Position numbers and translations under genes: made by a program. Of a stretch of 64,000 nucleotides of DNA, positions 9,455 to 19,394 are shown one piece after another (positions within the stretch are counted from its first letter, which is position 1; every line of letters begins with the position of its first letter). Under the pieces are notes generated by a model that had not been told where the DNA came from, searched no databases, and saw only the letters and a program-made list of their open reading frames with translations. The stretch comes from Eonycteris spelaea (lineage: Eukaryota > Chordata > Mammalia > Chiroptera > Pteropodidae), in contig PUFA01000003.1 of NCBI GenBank assembly GCA_003508835.1, positions 16,407,501-16,471,500 on the forward strand, read 5' to 3'.

Positions 9455-10285
9455 TTGGGAAATAGATAGGATACAATTGTTAAATAAAGAAGAATACACA
9501 CACACACATACACTCAGAGTAGAGGAGTATGATCTATGTTTGTTTATTTGATTTGTATTTATTGATGGATTACCCTGATATATCAGTCATAGTATGAGAC
9601 ATAGCAGAAGCTCCGGTGGCGCTTGAATGCCTGTATCATTGGAATATTGACTGGAGGTCAGTGCTTGGGTGGTCCCAGGACTATCTTCTTCATGGACAGA
9701 GAGGCAGGACAGCTAGCTGTCTCTGGGATCGTGAGATGCAAAGCATGCACGTCATGGTGAGAGATGTAAGCAGGCAACAGGACTGCTTCTGAAAAGCGTG
9801 GCAGTGCTTGGGGAATGATCTGAATAGAGTGCTGCTGGGTACATAAGTCTTCAGGTGAGTAGAGAGATTGCTGCTGATAACTGAAGATGTGGCTGATTAT
9901 CTGTTGCTGTGTCTCGTCACCTGTTAAAATGAGTACTACTGGCCCATTTTACGTATTACTTTAAGGGCCACATAGATGTTATGAGAATTCTAACTGGGAA
10001 CTAAAAAGCAGAAAAATACTTGATAAAAATTAGCATTTACAGAGGTTTGATAAAAAGCCAGATAGAGACACATCAGAGAGTTTTATAGCTGACTGGTTCA
10101 TGGAGTTTTTAACCGAGGGTCCAAGGTTGCTATGGAAACTCTATAGGTGGTCTTCAGGTTTGCCCTTAACCTTCTGAAATTGGATGCACAATTTTGTCTA
10201 TATGTGCATTTAAGCATTTTCTAGGAAGGGAGTGGACAGCTTTTATCAGATTCTCAGCATCATCTGTGACCCAGAAAAGTTCGGA
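9455..10285. other. single-copy sequence, no gene recognised
   Basis: A short CA run lies at about 9496-9511. The remainder shows no recognisable repeat, domain or RNA gene. Confidence 0.5.
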
Positions 10286-10289
10286 ACAT

Positions 10290-10425
10290 TCAAACTCCTC
10301 AGATTGGCAGATGAGGAAACTAAAACTTAGAGAGGGTTATTGACTTTCTCAAAGTCACTCAGAGCTGGGACAGTTATGCAGATTTTTAGTCTTATAGTGT
10401 GACATTCTTTCCACTGTTCCTCTCT
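10290..10425 (-). mobile_element. MIR SINE (antisense)
   Basis: CAGATGAGGAAACTAAAACT then TAGAGAGGGTTATTGACTTT then CTCAAAGTCACTCAGAGCTG match the reverse complement of the MIR core in order. Confidence 0.85.
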
Positions 10426-10429
10426 GACA

Positions 10430-12475
10430 GATTAAGAAGTCACCTTTGCTTGTGGATTATTTCCAAAATCCTGCTGAGAAGGATGAGCCACTAAAAAGAG
10501 ATTAGAGATTGATTTCCTGCCAGAGCTTCTAATCCACCAAGGCTATTCTTGTGTTGGAACCATTGTGAGCCGGACACAGGCTCCCTACAGAAGAATAGGG
10601 ATTTTGCACAATGAATTAAATTGTAGAACCCCAGAAGGGTAATCTGTATAGATCCTAGAAGGCAGGTGTGAAAATGCTCCTCCACCCCGGTCAGCCTCAC
10701 TGCCGTGAGTGCGGGTCTGAGAAAAAGGAGTAGAAATGTGGTTTTCCTTGTAATGTTATAAAAATACCTTTGCCTGGCTTTTGAGAGTCTTATAAGACTA
10801 GTGCTACCTCAAAAACAATAGAAATACTCCATTAATGAGTCCTCCCAGGCCTTTTATTTTGTCCCCTATGCCTAAGGAAGTCACTTCCTCAAACCCCTCA
10901 TAGATAGGCATTGGTCTCTTTATGCTATGACTGGTGTGACAATGAATGACCCAGATAGATACATTTTGAGTGAGCATGAGCTTCATGTTGGAGACAAGGC
11001 ATGTGCTGTGGCAGCCCATGTCCTGGGTGGAAGTCAGGTCAAGTGTTGAGAAAAAGGTAGTAGAATACCAAGGAAGGTTGATGGTGGGCCAGGGAGAGTG
11101 GGGTGAGGGAGGAAGGGAAAGAGAGATAAATCATAGTCATGAATGGGAAGGGAGATAGGAATCTGGGAGAGGCAGGGTGAAGAAGCACACTAAACTCTTG
11201 GAGAAAATTTGAGGCCATCCCACTTATCATCAGACAAAGTCCGGTTACAGGGGCTGTTCAAAGGATGCTGGACATCTGGCTCCCTGCCATTCATGGGCAG
11301 CTCAAACTTGCAGAAAGTCATTTCTTATGTTACACTGAAATATTTTCTTCTTGCATTCCCATAGATTGCCTCTGTGTAGTTGCTTAAAACCCTATAAACT
11401 AGGTTTTTCCATTCCCGCCCCCCCCCCCGCCCCCATGGTAGAACTCCTGTACTTAAGACAGCTGTGCCTTAGTCTTTCTTTCTTCAATAATCTGAGTTTC
11501 TCTATTCCCAGTCACTCTGCAGGTCTTATAATGCTTCTTGAGTGAAAGATACTCCCTCTGTGAATATCCTCATTTAAGTTAAAACTTCAAATATGAGTAA
11601 ACTGGTGATTTGTTCCTCCAGGTGAAGTCTGATCCCTGTAGAAGACATGGAATTTGTGTAGGGTTTCATTAACCACTTTGACTTTTTACGTTTTGCTTGT
11701 AACTTAACCTGACCAGCCTTATCAATGCCAAGCTGATTTTGGATCATCATCCCAGCCTATGGAGATAATTTCAAATTTGTTATCTTTTGTTCATTAGTTT
11801 TGGTTATTTCTTTCCATATTATGTCATCAGTAAAATTGACTTAAAAACATTTTTTTAATGACTTCCTTTAAGTAGTTGATGGATATATTGAATAGAGTGG
11901 TTCAGTTAAGAATTCTGGCCATTCTGATAGAGAAGCCCCTTTATTGTCTGTGGTCTTAACCTCCTGTGAACGGGCACCACACATTCATGGTAACTCACAC
12001 TAGAACGTGTAAATACCCAGCTCAGGGCGTGAAACTCCATCTCAGGAATTTATCTAAACCATTCAAGAATCTGCCCGGATCCAGTCACCCACACTAGTGC
12101 GAACTTTGTCACTGTGGTTCTCCTTGGTGCTCCCATCCCCTGTTGGACTCTGCACTTCAGCTTCACGCAGCTGTCGCTAACCCTGATGAACAATTTTAGA
12201 TTTGTTTTTTCTGTTCAAACTTGAAACTCTCCCTCATGCATGATTCTGGAATTTACTCTGCCCAAAATGCCATCATAAAGGGTAAAAGACACTCCTTCGG
12301 CCTACTATTGATTAGAGAGTATAATCTGTTGATCAATATGCTGTTCTGGCATCTTTGTCTGTTTTCTTGAACCTGCCCACAAAATGTCATACGTCTTCAT
12401 CTTCCTGAAAAATAGGAGCAACTGGTTTGTCTGTGTTCCTTAGTAGGTGACCGAGACCTCAGTGTACCTTTTGTA
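10430..12475. other. long single-copy stretch, no gene recognised
   Basis: Two kilobases without a clear interspersed repeat. The only low-complexity element is a C-rich run at 11417-11435. Open frames of 60-71 codons on both strands have no recognisable product. Part of this may be intronic or conserved non-coding sequence, but I see no motif cluster that stands out. Confidence 0.5.
11417..11435 (+). repeat. poly-C tract
   Basis: A C run with two G interruptions (GCCC...CGCCCC), following CCATTCC. Confidence 0.9.
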
Positions 12476-12479
12476 AAAT

Positions 12480-12790
12480 GAGGGACCTTGGACTAGGACA
12501 GCTTTTCTGAAAACGTTTTCCAAAATGAACTGTTGTTAGGTGTTAGCTTAAAAACTGAGGAACAAGGGAAAATTTGGTGAGTCAGAAAGCTTTATAAAAG
12601 TTTGATTAAAAAATTAAATGAGTTTCTTTATGAAGCATTTCTGAGAGCCTTCCGCATGCTGTGTGCCTCGTGAACCTCCAAGAGCAAGACACAGCACGCA
12701 GTTTTCCCCAAACTTTATTTGGTAGTTGAACACCTTCATTTAGAACACCTGTTCTGAGAAGCACTGAACTCGCTGGTTTGGGCAGAATCT
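12480..12790. mobile_element. possible hAT-type DNA transposon relic
   Basis: The left side (ACAGCTTTTCTGAAAACG) and right side (CCCAAACTTTATTTGGTAG then AACACCTGTTCTGAGAAGC) look like the two ends of a non-autonomous DNA transposon in inverted arrangement, similar in kind to the relic at 5440-5590. I could not fix terminal repeats or a target duplication. Confidence 0.35.
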
Positions 12791-12794
12791 TTAG

Positions 12795-13585
12795 GGATCA
12801 CCATGCTGACAAGTGTGTTCTTCACTCAGAGAGCTCAGGGGCAGGTCTCTGCCCAGCCATCAGCCAGGCTCCAGTGCCCACTGAGAGAGCTTGTCCTTCT
12901 GTTGCAATTATTACCATGAGGGGGGCACCTCCTGACCACTTCTGACATTGAAGAATGGGAGCAATTCCCTGTACGTGTCTCTCTCACCATCCCCTTTCCT
13001 CTTCTGCTGTCCCCTCCCTGGCATTCGGGGCATCTGCCTTGCGAAGCTCATTAACCTCTTTAATGATGCAATATCCTTTTTCCATATAAACCTCTGTCCT
13101 GAAAATTTGCCACTCTCTGTGCTTCCCAGGAGGAGAGCTTTCACTCATGGGCTGCTCTATGAATTGGAACTTGCCCCTCTATGTGGGGAGAATGATTGAC
13201 ACTCTAGCATGGAGCCATGCTTAGGAGAGCACCAAGGGACAGTTTTGTGGCTTTCTTGAATTTTAGAATGGCTTTACTGTTTCACAAATGTGACATTTTG
13301 GTGCTGATTGATGCAGTGCTCTAAATCCCTTTGATAAAAGGAAGATTAGGCATCTTTTATTTTTGGGGGCTGGGGGATAATGGGGTATATAATTTAGTTC
13401 CCACATGTGATTCCTGAGCCATCCAAGATAAACCATTAGGAGGAACCCCTTTGATTTTGTTCAGCAGTACCAGGTGACAGAGGGCAGTACAGAAGAGGAT
13501 TTGGGTTCATTTCTGAAGTCCCTCCATTGACTAGAACATCGTGGTTCCTTCTCTTCTGCCCTGAGTTTGGCTTTAGGGCCAGTAG
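12795..13585. other. single-copy sequence, no gene recognised
   Basis: Opposed frames of 77 (-) and 83 (+) codons overlap at 12911-13199; neither matches a protein I recognise. The + frame begins in a CTCTCACC/CCTTTCC pyrimidine-rich stretch. A PBX-like TGATTGACA occurs at 13193-13201. Confidence 0.45.
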
Positions 13586-13589
13586 GTTG

Positions 13590-13690
13590 GGTTGACATCT
13601 CAGTTCTGCCACTTACTAATAAGGCGAGTGATCTTAGGTAAGTCACTCAGTCTCTCCTATCATTTCTACCAATGTTCAATGATCTGAACT
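13590..13690 (+). mobile_element. MIR SINE fragment
   Basis: CAGTTCTGCCACTTACTAAT, GTGATCTTAGGTAAGTCAC and TCAGTCTCTC match the MIR core in order. Confidence 0.85.
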
Positions 13691-13753
13691 AAATACTCTT
13701 CATCTCGTAGTGCTCTCCCAGCTATCTGTGGTCCACAATGCAGCTGCACTCTT

Positions 13754-13754
<1 letters not shown>

Positions 13755-13790
<36 letters not shown>
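13755..13790 (+). repeat. (CA)18 microsatellite
   Basis: A pure 36-base CA array between two MIR elements. The six-frame Thr-His string here is an artefact. Confidence 0.97.
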
Positions 13791-13794
<4 letters not shown>

Positions 13795-13844
13795 TGCTTT
13801 GTCTCCTGCCAGTCTCCACTGTGGTTTGTAGGATTGTTGTTATG

Positions 13845-14065
13845 GGGTTTAAATAACATTATGCTAATAATAAAAGCTAACATCTATTCACTTACTCTGT
13901 GCTTTGTCCCTACTATCTCATTTAATCTTCCCATCAGTTCTGAGGGAAGTAGTTAGCAGATGATGAAATGGATGGGGACTTAGAGAGGTTAAACGGCTTG
14001 TTCTCAGGTCACGCCACTGGAATGTAAACCCTGACTCCAGAGACCAGGCTCTCAAACATTCTGTT
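13845..14065 (-). mobile_element. near full-length MIR SINE (antisense)
   Basis: Starting with AATAATAAAAGCTAACATC and running through TCTGTGCTTTGTCCCTACTA, TCTCATTTAATCTTCCCATC, GACTTAGAGAGGTTAAACGG and GACTCCAGAGACCAGGCTCT, the stretch follows the reverse complement of MIR (MIRb-like) along most of its length. Confidence 0.9.
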
Positions 14066-14069
14066 ATAT

Positions 14070-15095
14070 AGGGAAGCAATTTATATTACAAAGTGCTCTG
14101 CAGATCAGGGACCATTCCCATGGCTGCTAACCCTCTTACAATTCGAAATGTGCCACAGGATAATGAGGAGAATTGAAGTCCCAAGGTACCCCAGCCACAT
14201 CATTGATGGGTTTCGTACCACTCCCTCTCTTGTTGGAGATTGGTCTGTTCCATGTGTCTCTGAGGGTCCCAAGGTTGAGGAGATGGAAAAGGTAGGGGAA
14301 TCTCAGTGTTACTCTCCACTTCATCAAGACAGGGAGCTGGGAAGTTCCAGCTCCTCTCTTCTCCCATCTGACATCCACTTAGAATCTTTTCTAATTTGGT
14401 CTCTGTGCCAAGACAGAGTAGTGTAGGTAGAGGATGATGTTAGGGTACCACAAAGTATAGGGACTGACAAGACACACTTCTGAGCTTTACCCAAGTTAAA
14501 GAGATGATCAAATAAATCCATCCTCAGATCATTCCCTTGACTTACCAGCACTTTCCTTGGGGCAAAAAAAGCAAGCAGTAGCAGAAAATAGATCCCAGGA
14601 CCCAAATTTCAAGACTCCAAAAGTTGCAGGGTTAAAATAGATGTATTTAAAGATTTTTCTGTTCATTTAACAACTTGCATCAATGAACCATTGCATATCC
14701 TTGACAGCCCAGCCTTTTTGACTGCCTCTGCTCTGTTTCTTGTTTAGTCATTATGACAGTCTCATGGGAAATGAGGGACTTGATGAGTTTCCATCCATGT
14801 TTTCCACATAAGAAAATATAATCTTGGGCATGGGGTGGGTATGTCCATTGTCCACTGATGAAAAGGCACTGTGTGGGTTCTTGGGATGCCTACATGGACC
14901 CCTGCAAATGCTGGGTGATTTTGGTTCATGTTCTAAAGTCAGACTCTCTTCATAACCATACATGTGGAAGGGGACCACATTTATTCCCATTATTAAGATG
15001 AACTCACGCTGGGAATAGGCACAGTGGTGCTGTCACAGGACATGGGAATGTGGAAGCCTCTTCATTTTTTTCTGTGGTGGCCCATGAGCAGCGAT
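14070..15095. other. single-copy sequence, no gene recognised
   Basis: Overlapping frames of 80 (-), 92 (+) and 93 (-) codons at 14136-14605 carry no recognisable domain. No interspersed repeat is recognised. Confidence 0.5.
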
Positions 15096-15099
15096 CCCT

Positions 15100-15480
15100 G
15101 CCCTTCTGTTTTATTTTAGGAGGTGTGTTTTCAATCAGCCGACTGTTAGGGCTCTGCAGTCGCCCCTAAGAAATACCGGGTTTGCTAAGCTTTACTGCGT
15201 GGGGGATACTTTCAACATGTAAAACATAATCCCTCACTGAAACCTTAAATTATCCAAACTGAAAGAACTTTCCGGGTTTAACTGGCTTTTCTCAGTGAGG
15301 TGGTTTGTTTTCATTTGCTTCATTTCTCCACTTTTGGCCTTTGAGCTGTCCCTTGTCAGTTTCGTTCCTATTTAAAGTCAGTTTCACCTTTCGGTTCCCT
15401 TCTTGCACCTCTGCCTTCGAGAGTTTCATTTCCCCACAGTGTGTGCATGGGGGGAAAGGTGGAGGAAGCTTTATAAGTAA
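15100..15480. promoter_or_regulatory. candidate regulatory block with IRF/ETS-type motif cluster
   Basis: A repeat-free stretch carries GTCAGTTTC twice (15355-15363 and 15377-15385) and AGTTTCATTTCC (15422-15433). The last reads GGAAATGAAACT on the - strand, a match to the ETS-IRF composite element GGAANNGAAA; the first copy reads GGAACGAAACTG on the - strand. Such motifs bind IRF proteins with or without PU.1-type ETS partners. Short motifs arise by chance, so the clustering and absence of repeats are the argument; function is inferred. Confidence 0.3.
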
Positions 15481-15603
15481 GTCTAAAATAAGAAGATTTC
15501 CCTGAAATATGACCAGAATATGGGACGATGAGAACAAATTATTCATTGGAAATCGTTGACCCTCATACTCCTCACTCGCACGTGATACCATTATTAAGGA
15601 GGA

Positions 15604-15793
15604 CGTAGCTCTCCACTCTGGCTTCACGCTGGAATCACTAGGAATGTTTTTTAAAAACCCCGATGTCTGTGCCATATCCCGTACCAGTTAACCAGAAAAT
15701 CTAGAAAGGGGTTCCAGGCACTCGTCTTTTTCTTTTTTTTTTTTTTTAAGTTCCCCAGGTGGTTTCTGTGTGCAGCCAGGGTGGAAGCCACTG
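15604..15793. mobile_element. MER5A (hAT-Charlie) with internal poly-T tract
   Basis: The left end (CACTCTGGCTTCACGCTGGA, ATCACTAGG, TTTTTTAAAAACCCCGATG) and right end (AGTTCCCCAGGTGGTTTCTG, TGTGCAGCCAGG, AAGCCACTG) are the inverted halves of a MER5A element. A run of 15 T (15733-15747) sits where the right half should read TTTAAAAA. MER5A is a small non-autonomous hAT transposon of early mammals. Confidence 0.85.
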
Positions 15794-15799
15794 GCCTGG

Positions 15800-16120
15800 G
15801 TGCTTCTTGAGGCCCTCAGTTCCTCCTTGGCTGAGCACCGTCAGGGTTATTTTGCTGCTGGTACCTTTGGTAGAGCAGTAGTGATGGAACTACAGTCACA
15901 TGTCTCCTGGATGGATGGGTACCAACTCCCCTCTCCTAGCTTGGTAAAAAGTTTCTGAAGTGGTCTCTGTTTTCAAGGCGATCATCTAGAATATTTTCAC
16001 TTCAGGCTTCTCACAACTTTCTTCTCTCAATAGAGGAAGGGGGCCTCTCCCTTGTCAAGCCTCACGCGGCTCTCCGTGAAAGGGAGGGCAGGAAGCTGGT
16101 GTGCATGGGGGCACTGCAGA
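15800..16120. other. single-copy sequence
   Basis: No repeat or gene is recognised between the MER5A copy and the TG/CG repeat. Confidence 0.5.
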
Positions 16121-16121
16121 G

Positions 16122-16123
<2 letters not shown>

Positions 16124-16174
<51 letters not shown>

Positions 16175-16177
16175 CGC
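16124..16177 (+). repeat. (GT)n-(GC)n alternating compound microsatellite
   Basis: About 21 GT units run directly into six GC/CG units (16166-16177), giving more than 50 bases of uninterrupted alternating purine-pyrimidine sequence. This base order is the classic Z-DNA-forming type. Three overlapping frames here encode only Cys-Val strings, an artefact. Confidence 0.97.
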
Positions 16178-16179
16178 AC

Positions 16180-16770
16180 TCCAGGATGCTCATCCTGGCT
16201 TCTCAGGGATCACCCAGGGCCTCTTCAGAAGCCCTGCTCTGCCCGGTAACCCAAGCTCTCCATGCAGTAATGCCCAGCAAAGCCAAAATCATTTCTAACA
16301 TCTAAGAAAGGCATGAAGCTTTGACTGAAACCCAGTGGATTTTATTAACTTTAAATGCTGATTCTGAGCCATTTGGGTTTACATACCTCCTCTTTCCTTT
16401 CCCTTCCCTCCTCTCCAGCTCCTCCTAACCCAAGCATGATAAAAGCATAAAATCTAATCCAAACTACAAATATGATATGGGATAACAATATGTTTTTCAG
16501 TTACTCCACGGTCAGCAGACCTGAACTTTTTTGTTTTTGTTTTTGAAGATGAGTAAGGAGATAGGGAAAGGTCTAGAGAATATTTTCTAACACACAATGT
16601 GTTAAATAGTGTTGTGTGCTTATTTCTGCCATGTCCCTTCCAGTTTGAGAAATAAAGGATGTAGCACAACGAAGTGAGAAGTCTCAAATAAGATTTAAAT
16701 TATGTTTATGATGTCAAAAACATTTCCATCCTTTGCAAAAGGCTGATGAAATTGATATGGTACCTGTGGT
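16180..16770. other. single-copy sequence, no gene recognised
   Basis: A pyrimidine-rich patch (TCCTCTTTCC...) lies at about 16388-16425. No gene or repeat family is recognised. A 77-codon minus frame has no identifiable domain. Confidence 0.5.
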
Positions 16771-16774
16771 ACAT

Positions 16775-17030
16775 AAGGTCTTTCATATTGAAGCTAATGA
16801 TAAAGAGGCCACAACTTTTACGAGTATCTACTGTGTGCCAGGAAATGACTTAGAAACATTACACGAAATCACCTTGAATCCTCACCACAAACTAGGCAGT
16901 GTTATTTTAATTTTACTGATAAAACAAAAACCGAGGCTTAGCGAGCTTACAAAACTTGTTCAAGTTTACACAGATAGTAAATAACTGTCCGTTGGTCTGA
17001 TCCCCATGTTCTTGCCAGCAGCCTACTGAT
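16775..17030 (-). mobile_element. MIR SINE, nearly complete (antisense)
   Basis: TCTACTGTGTGCCAGGAAAT, AATCCTCACCACAAACTAGG, TGATAAAACAAAAACCGAGG and CTTGTTCAAGTTTACACAG match the reverse complement of MIR (MIRb type) in order. The 83-codon + frame at 16733-16984 is mostly this SINE. Confidence 0.9.
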
Positions 17031-17194
17031 TCTGAAGAATTGATTGTAGTCCCTCATCAAGAGAGAATGAATGCACTGTTTGAATGAGGGGCAGCAATAG
17101 GTTATAGTGCACTTACTGAGTCCATGTTAAGTTATGCCAAGACATGTCTTAAGGCAATGTACCATATTTTTGTTAGCAGTTTATTTCAAACACA

Positions 17195-17435
17195 TATCAC
17201 TTTTGAATAGACCTTTGATAATCATTATTGTACATGAGCCTCATGATAACCATATGAGGTTGGGAGAGCCATGGCTCCCCCTCACCCCCTTTTTCACTTA
17301 GAGGGAGAAAACCAACACAAGAAAAAGTTGATTGCCTTACTTGTAATTTTTTTTTTTTTTTTTTTTTTTTTTTGTGGCAGAGCCAGGGCTGGGACTCAGG
17401 CCTTCTGTCTCCTGGTCCAGTGCTCTTTCCATCAC
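17195..17435 (-). mobile_element. MIR SINE (antisense) interrupted by a 27-T run
   Basis: The left part carries ATGAGCCTCATGATAACC, ATATGAGGTTGGG and CCTTACTTGTAA. The right part carries GTGGCAGAGCCAGGGCTGGG and ACTCAGGCCTTCTGTCTCC. Between them, where MIR normally has a 'gcccaaggtcacacagcta'-type stretch, is a pure T run (17347-17373). Confidence 0.8.
17347..17373 (+). repeat. poly-T run (27 T) inside a MIR
   Basis: A pure run within the antisense MIR; no retroposon body accompanies it. Confidence 0.95.
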
Positions 17436-17626
17436 TTGTGACTAATGGTAGGTGTCTGTGCACAGCCTGGCCTCATTGTTGTACCTTGACTGACCCAGGC
17501 CATCAAAGTCACAGAGGTAGCTGTATTAGGACCATTAGGTAACAAACTGGACTAGCTGGCCAGACTGGTCTTTCCAGCTGTATCTCTCACTTCATCCAAT
17601 CCACAGTTCTACCAAGTTTCTAAACA

Positions 17627-17650
17627 TTTTTTTTTTTTTTTTTTTTTTTT
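17627..17650 (+). repeat. poly-T run (24 T)
   Basis: A pure T run followed by ACCCCCGGGACTGC; no SINE body is attached. Confidence 0.95.
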
Positions 17651-17654
17651 ACCC

Positions 17655-17960
17655 CCGGGACTGCTAACTTCTTTTCTCACGTCTGGCATGTTCTCCTGTC
17701 CTGTCACCACTCTAGCAAATCCTTCCTGTTCCAGAACCCACCTCCTTAGGAACTCATGCTTGACTGCAGCCAGTTCCTGCTATCTCCCGAGGAACTGAGA
17801 GGTTGTTATCTAGACAGTACAACTCATTTAGCACCTAGCACATTGAGGTTTGAATTTAGGTCAGACCCTCAAGTGTATGTAAAGCTAGAGATACTTGTCT
17901 GTTCTTTTCTATGTGCCAGCTCTGGAGGTAGAGGTGAGGTACTGAGTTGTGACTTAGAGG
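17655..17960 (+). mobile_element. possible L2 LINE fragment
   Basis: CTGTTCCAGAACCCACCTCC then TTAGGAACTCATGCTTGACT resembles the L2 region near its 3' end (CTCCAGGAAGCCTTCCCTGA type). The later part, CATTTAGCACCTAGCACATT, also fits. High divergence. Confidence 0.35.
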
Positions 17961-18135
17961 AAGGCCTGAACTTCACCCTCTGATGTGATGAAAAGGATGA
18001 AAAGACCACAGTCAGTTAGCATTGATTGTTATTGAAAAGGAGTTGTTGGGACACAGCACTGGAGTGGGGTAGGGATAGGAGTTGGGGTGGTGGTGAGATC
18101 CACAGAGTATCTCATGGAGGAAGGCCTGAACTTCA
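17958..18135 (+). repeat. exact 18-bp direct repeat, 160 bp apart
   Basis: AGGAAGGCCTGAACTTCA occurs at 17958-17975 and again at 18118-18135. The second copy also forms the left arm of the hairpin described next. Confidence 0.9.
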
Positions 18136-18151
18136 AGGAGGGAAGTTCAGG
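18125..18151. other. perfect inverted repeat (10-bp arms, 7-nt loop)
   Basis: CCTGAACTTC (18125-18134) is followed by a 7-base loop and then GAAGTTCAGG (18142-18151), an exact reverse complement. The right arm ends in CAG and is followed by GTAAGT, a perfect 5' splice-site consensus (18149-18157 region) on the + strand. Whether it is transcribed is unknown. Confidence 0.8.
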
Positions 18152-18544
18152 TAAGTCCTGGCAAATACACATTGACCATTTGATTTTCTCTGGTCTATTC
18201 TGTAGTACTGTCTCAATGGTTACTAAGGTTTGCTGTGAAATAGGGGGAGAGGGGAAGTAATTATTTAAAAACCAGGGATGGGTCAAGAGTTTCTCATTGA
18301 GCCTGGGAATGTGGGAATGCTTCCCAGAGAAGGAAAGGCTGTGCAAGCCAGTCTCTGGCGGGGCTGAGCCAAGGTCTTCAGAATACATTTAACAGTTCTG
18401 TCGCCATCAACAGCTGGCACTGGCAGGAAGAGGAACAAACGTTTGTAAAGAGTGAATCTGGGTGTCAGAATTTAAAGGTCCTGAACTCAACTCAACTGTT
18501 GACTCACTTTTACCTTTTAAGTCCCATCAGTCTGTGTTAAGAGT

Positions 18545-18800
18545 CACTCACTCATCCTCTAAATAGTGATTGAGTACTTCTTTGGGGCAAGGCACAGTGT
18601 TAAGCGGTACACAGAATAGAAATGGTGAAGATATCATGCCTGTCATCAAAAAATATCAGGTTCGCAGGATTCACACAATAACCTACATACACACATACGT
18701 GCATGCTATGTGAGCATAACAAAGAGAGGGGAAAATTATTCTAGACTTGGGAGGAGCCTCATTTATAGAAATCTTTTGATAAATTTAACTGTACCTAAAA
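18545..18800 (-). mobile_element. L2 LINE 3' fragment (antisense)
   Basis: Beginning with CACTCACTCATCCTCTAAAT, then GATTGAGTACTTC, GGCAAGGCACAGTGTTAAGC and CATGCCTGTCATCAAAAAAT, the stretch follows the reverse complement of an L2 tail (ATTGAGCACC, GCCAGGCACTGTTCTA, CCTGCCCTCA). Confidence 0.65.
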
Positions 18801-18809
18801 ACGATCTTA

Positions 18810-19390
18810 AACAGGCAGAGGGAGAGAGGGAGGCACCTCAGTCCAAAACTAAGGAAGTGTTCCAGACGTTGAGAGGACAGTGAGTAACCACATGGATTGG
18901 AGTCCATAGTTGGGGTTAGGAAGCAGTAGGTTATAGGAGGCATTGAATATCAGGTCATGGAAATCAGAGTTTTTGATGGGCAGAGGGATATTTAATGGTA
19001 CAGACAAATGCGGCATAGCATCCAGATTAGTATCCCATTGTCTTTACATCTAAAATGAGAAGAGGTAAACCGATTTCTCCCTGTAAGCTCCCTGGTATGT
19101 TGTGAAGAGCACAGAGGTGATTGGCATCGGGGCATGTACATTTTTTTTTTTTTAGGCAAAAGTGGCATCACCAGCTACGTACAGTATGGAGCTGAGTTAT
19201 TTGAGGTTGATGGTTTCTATATTGACTCTCTAAATTCTCATCGGGAACAATTTCGAAAATCAAAAGGGATGATAAGTGACAATGGTCATTTCAAGCTGTG
19301 AAACTCTTTCTCCAGTACTCTCCTGATGTATGCTGAAAACTAGAGTTGAAATAATATTTGGAGAGATATTCCTAAGCTTCTGACAATATT
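18810..19390. other. single-copy sequence, no gene recognised
   Basis: A 13-T run lies at 19141-19153. No other repeat or gene is recognised. Confidence 0.5.
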
Positions 19391-19394
19391 AATT

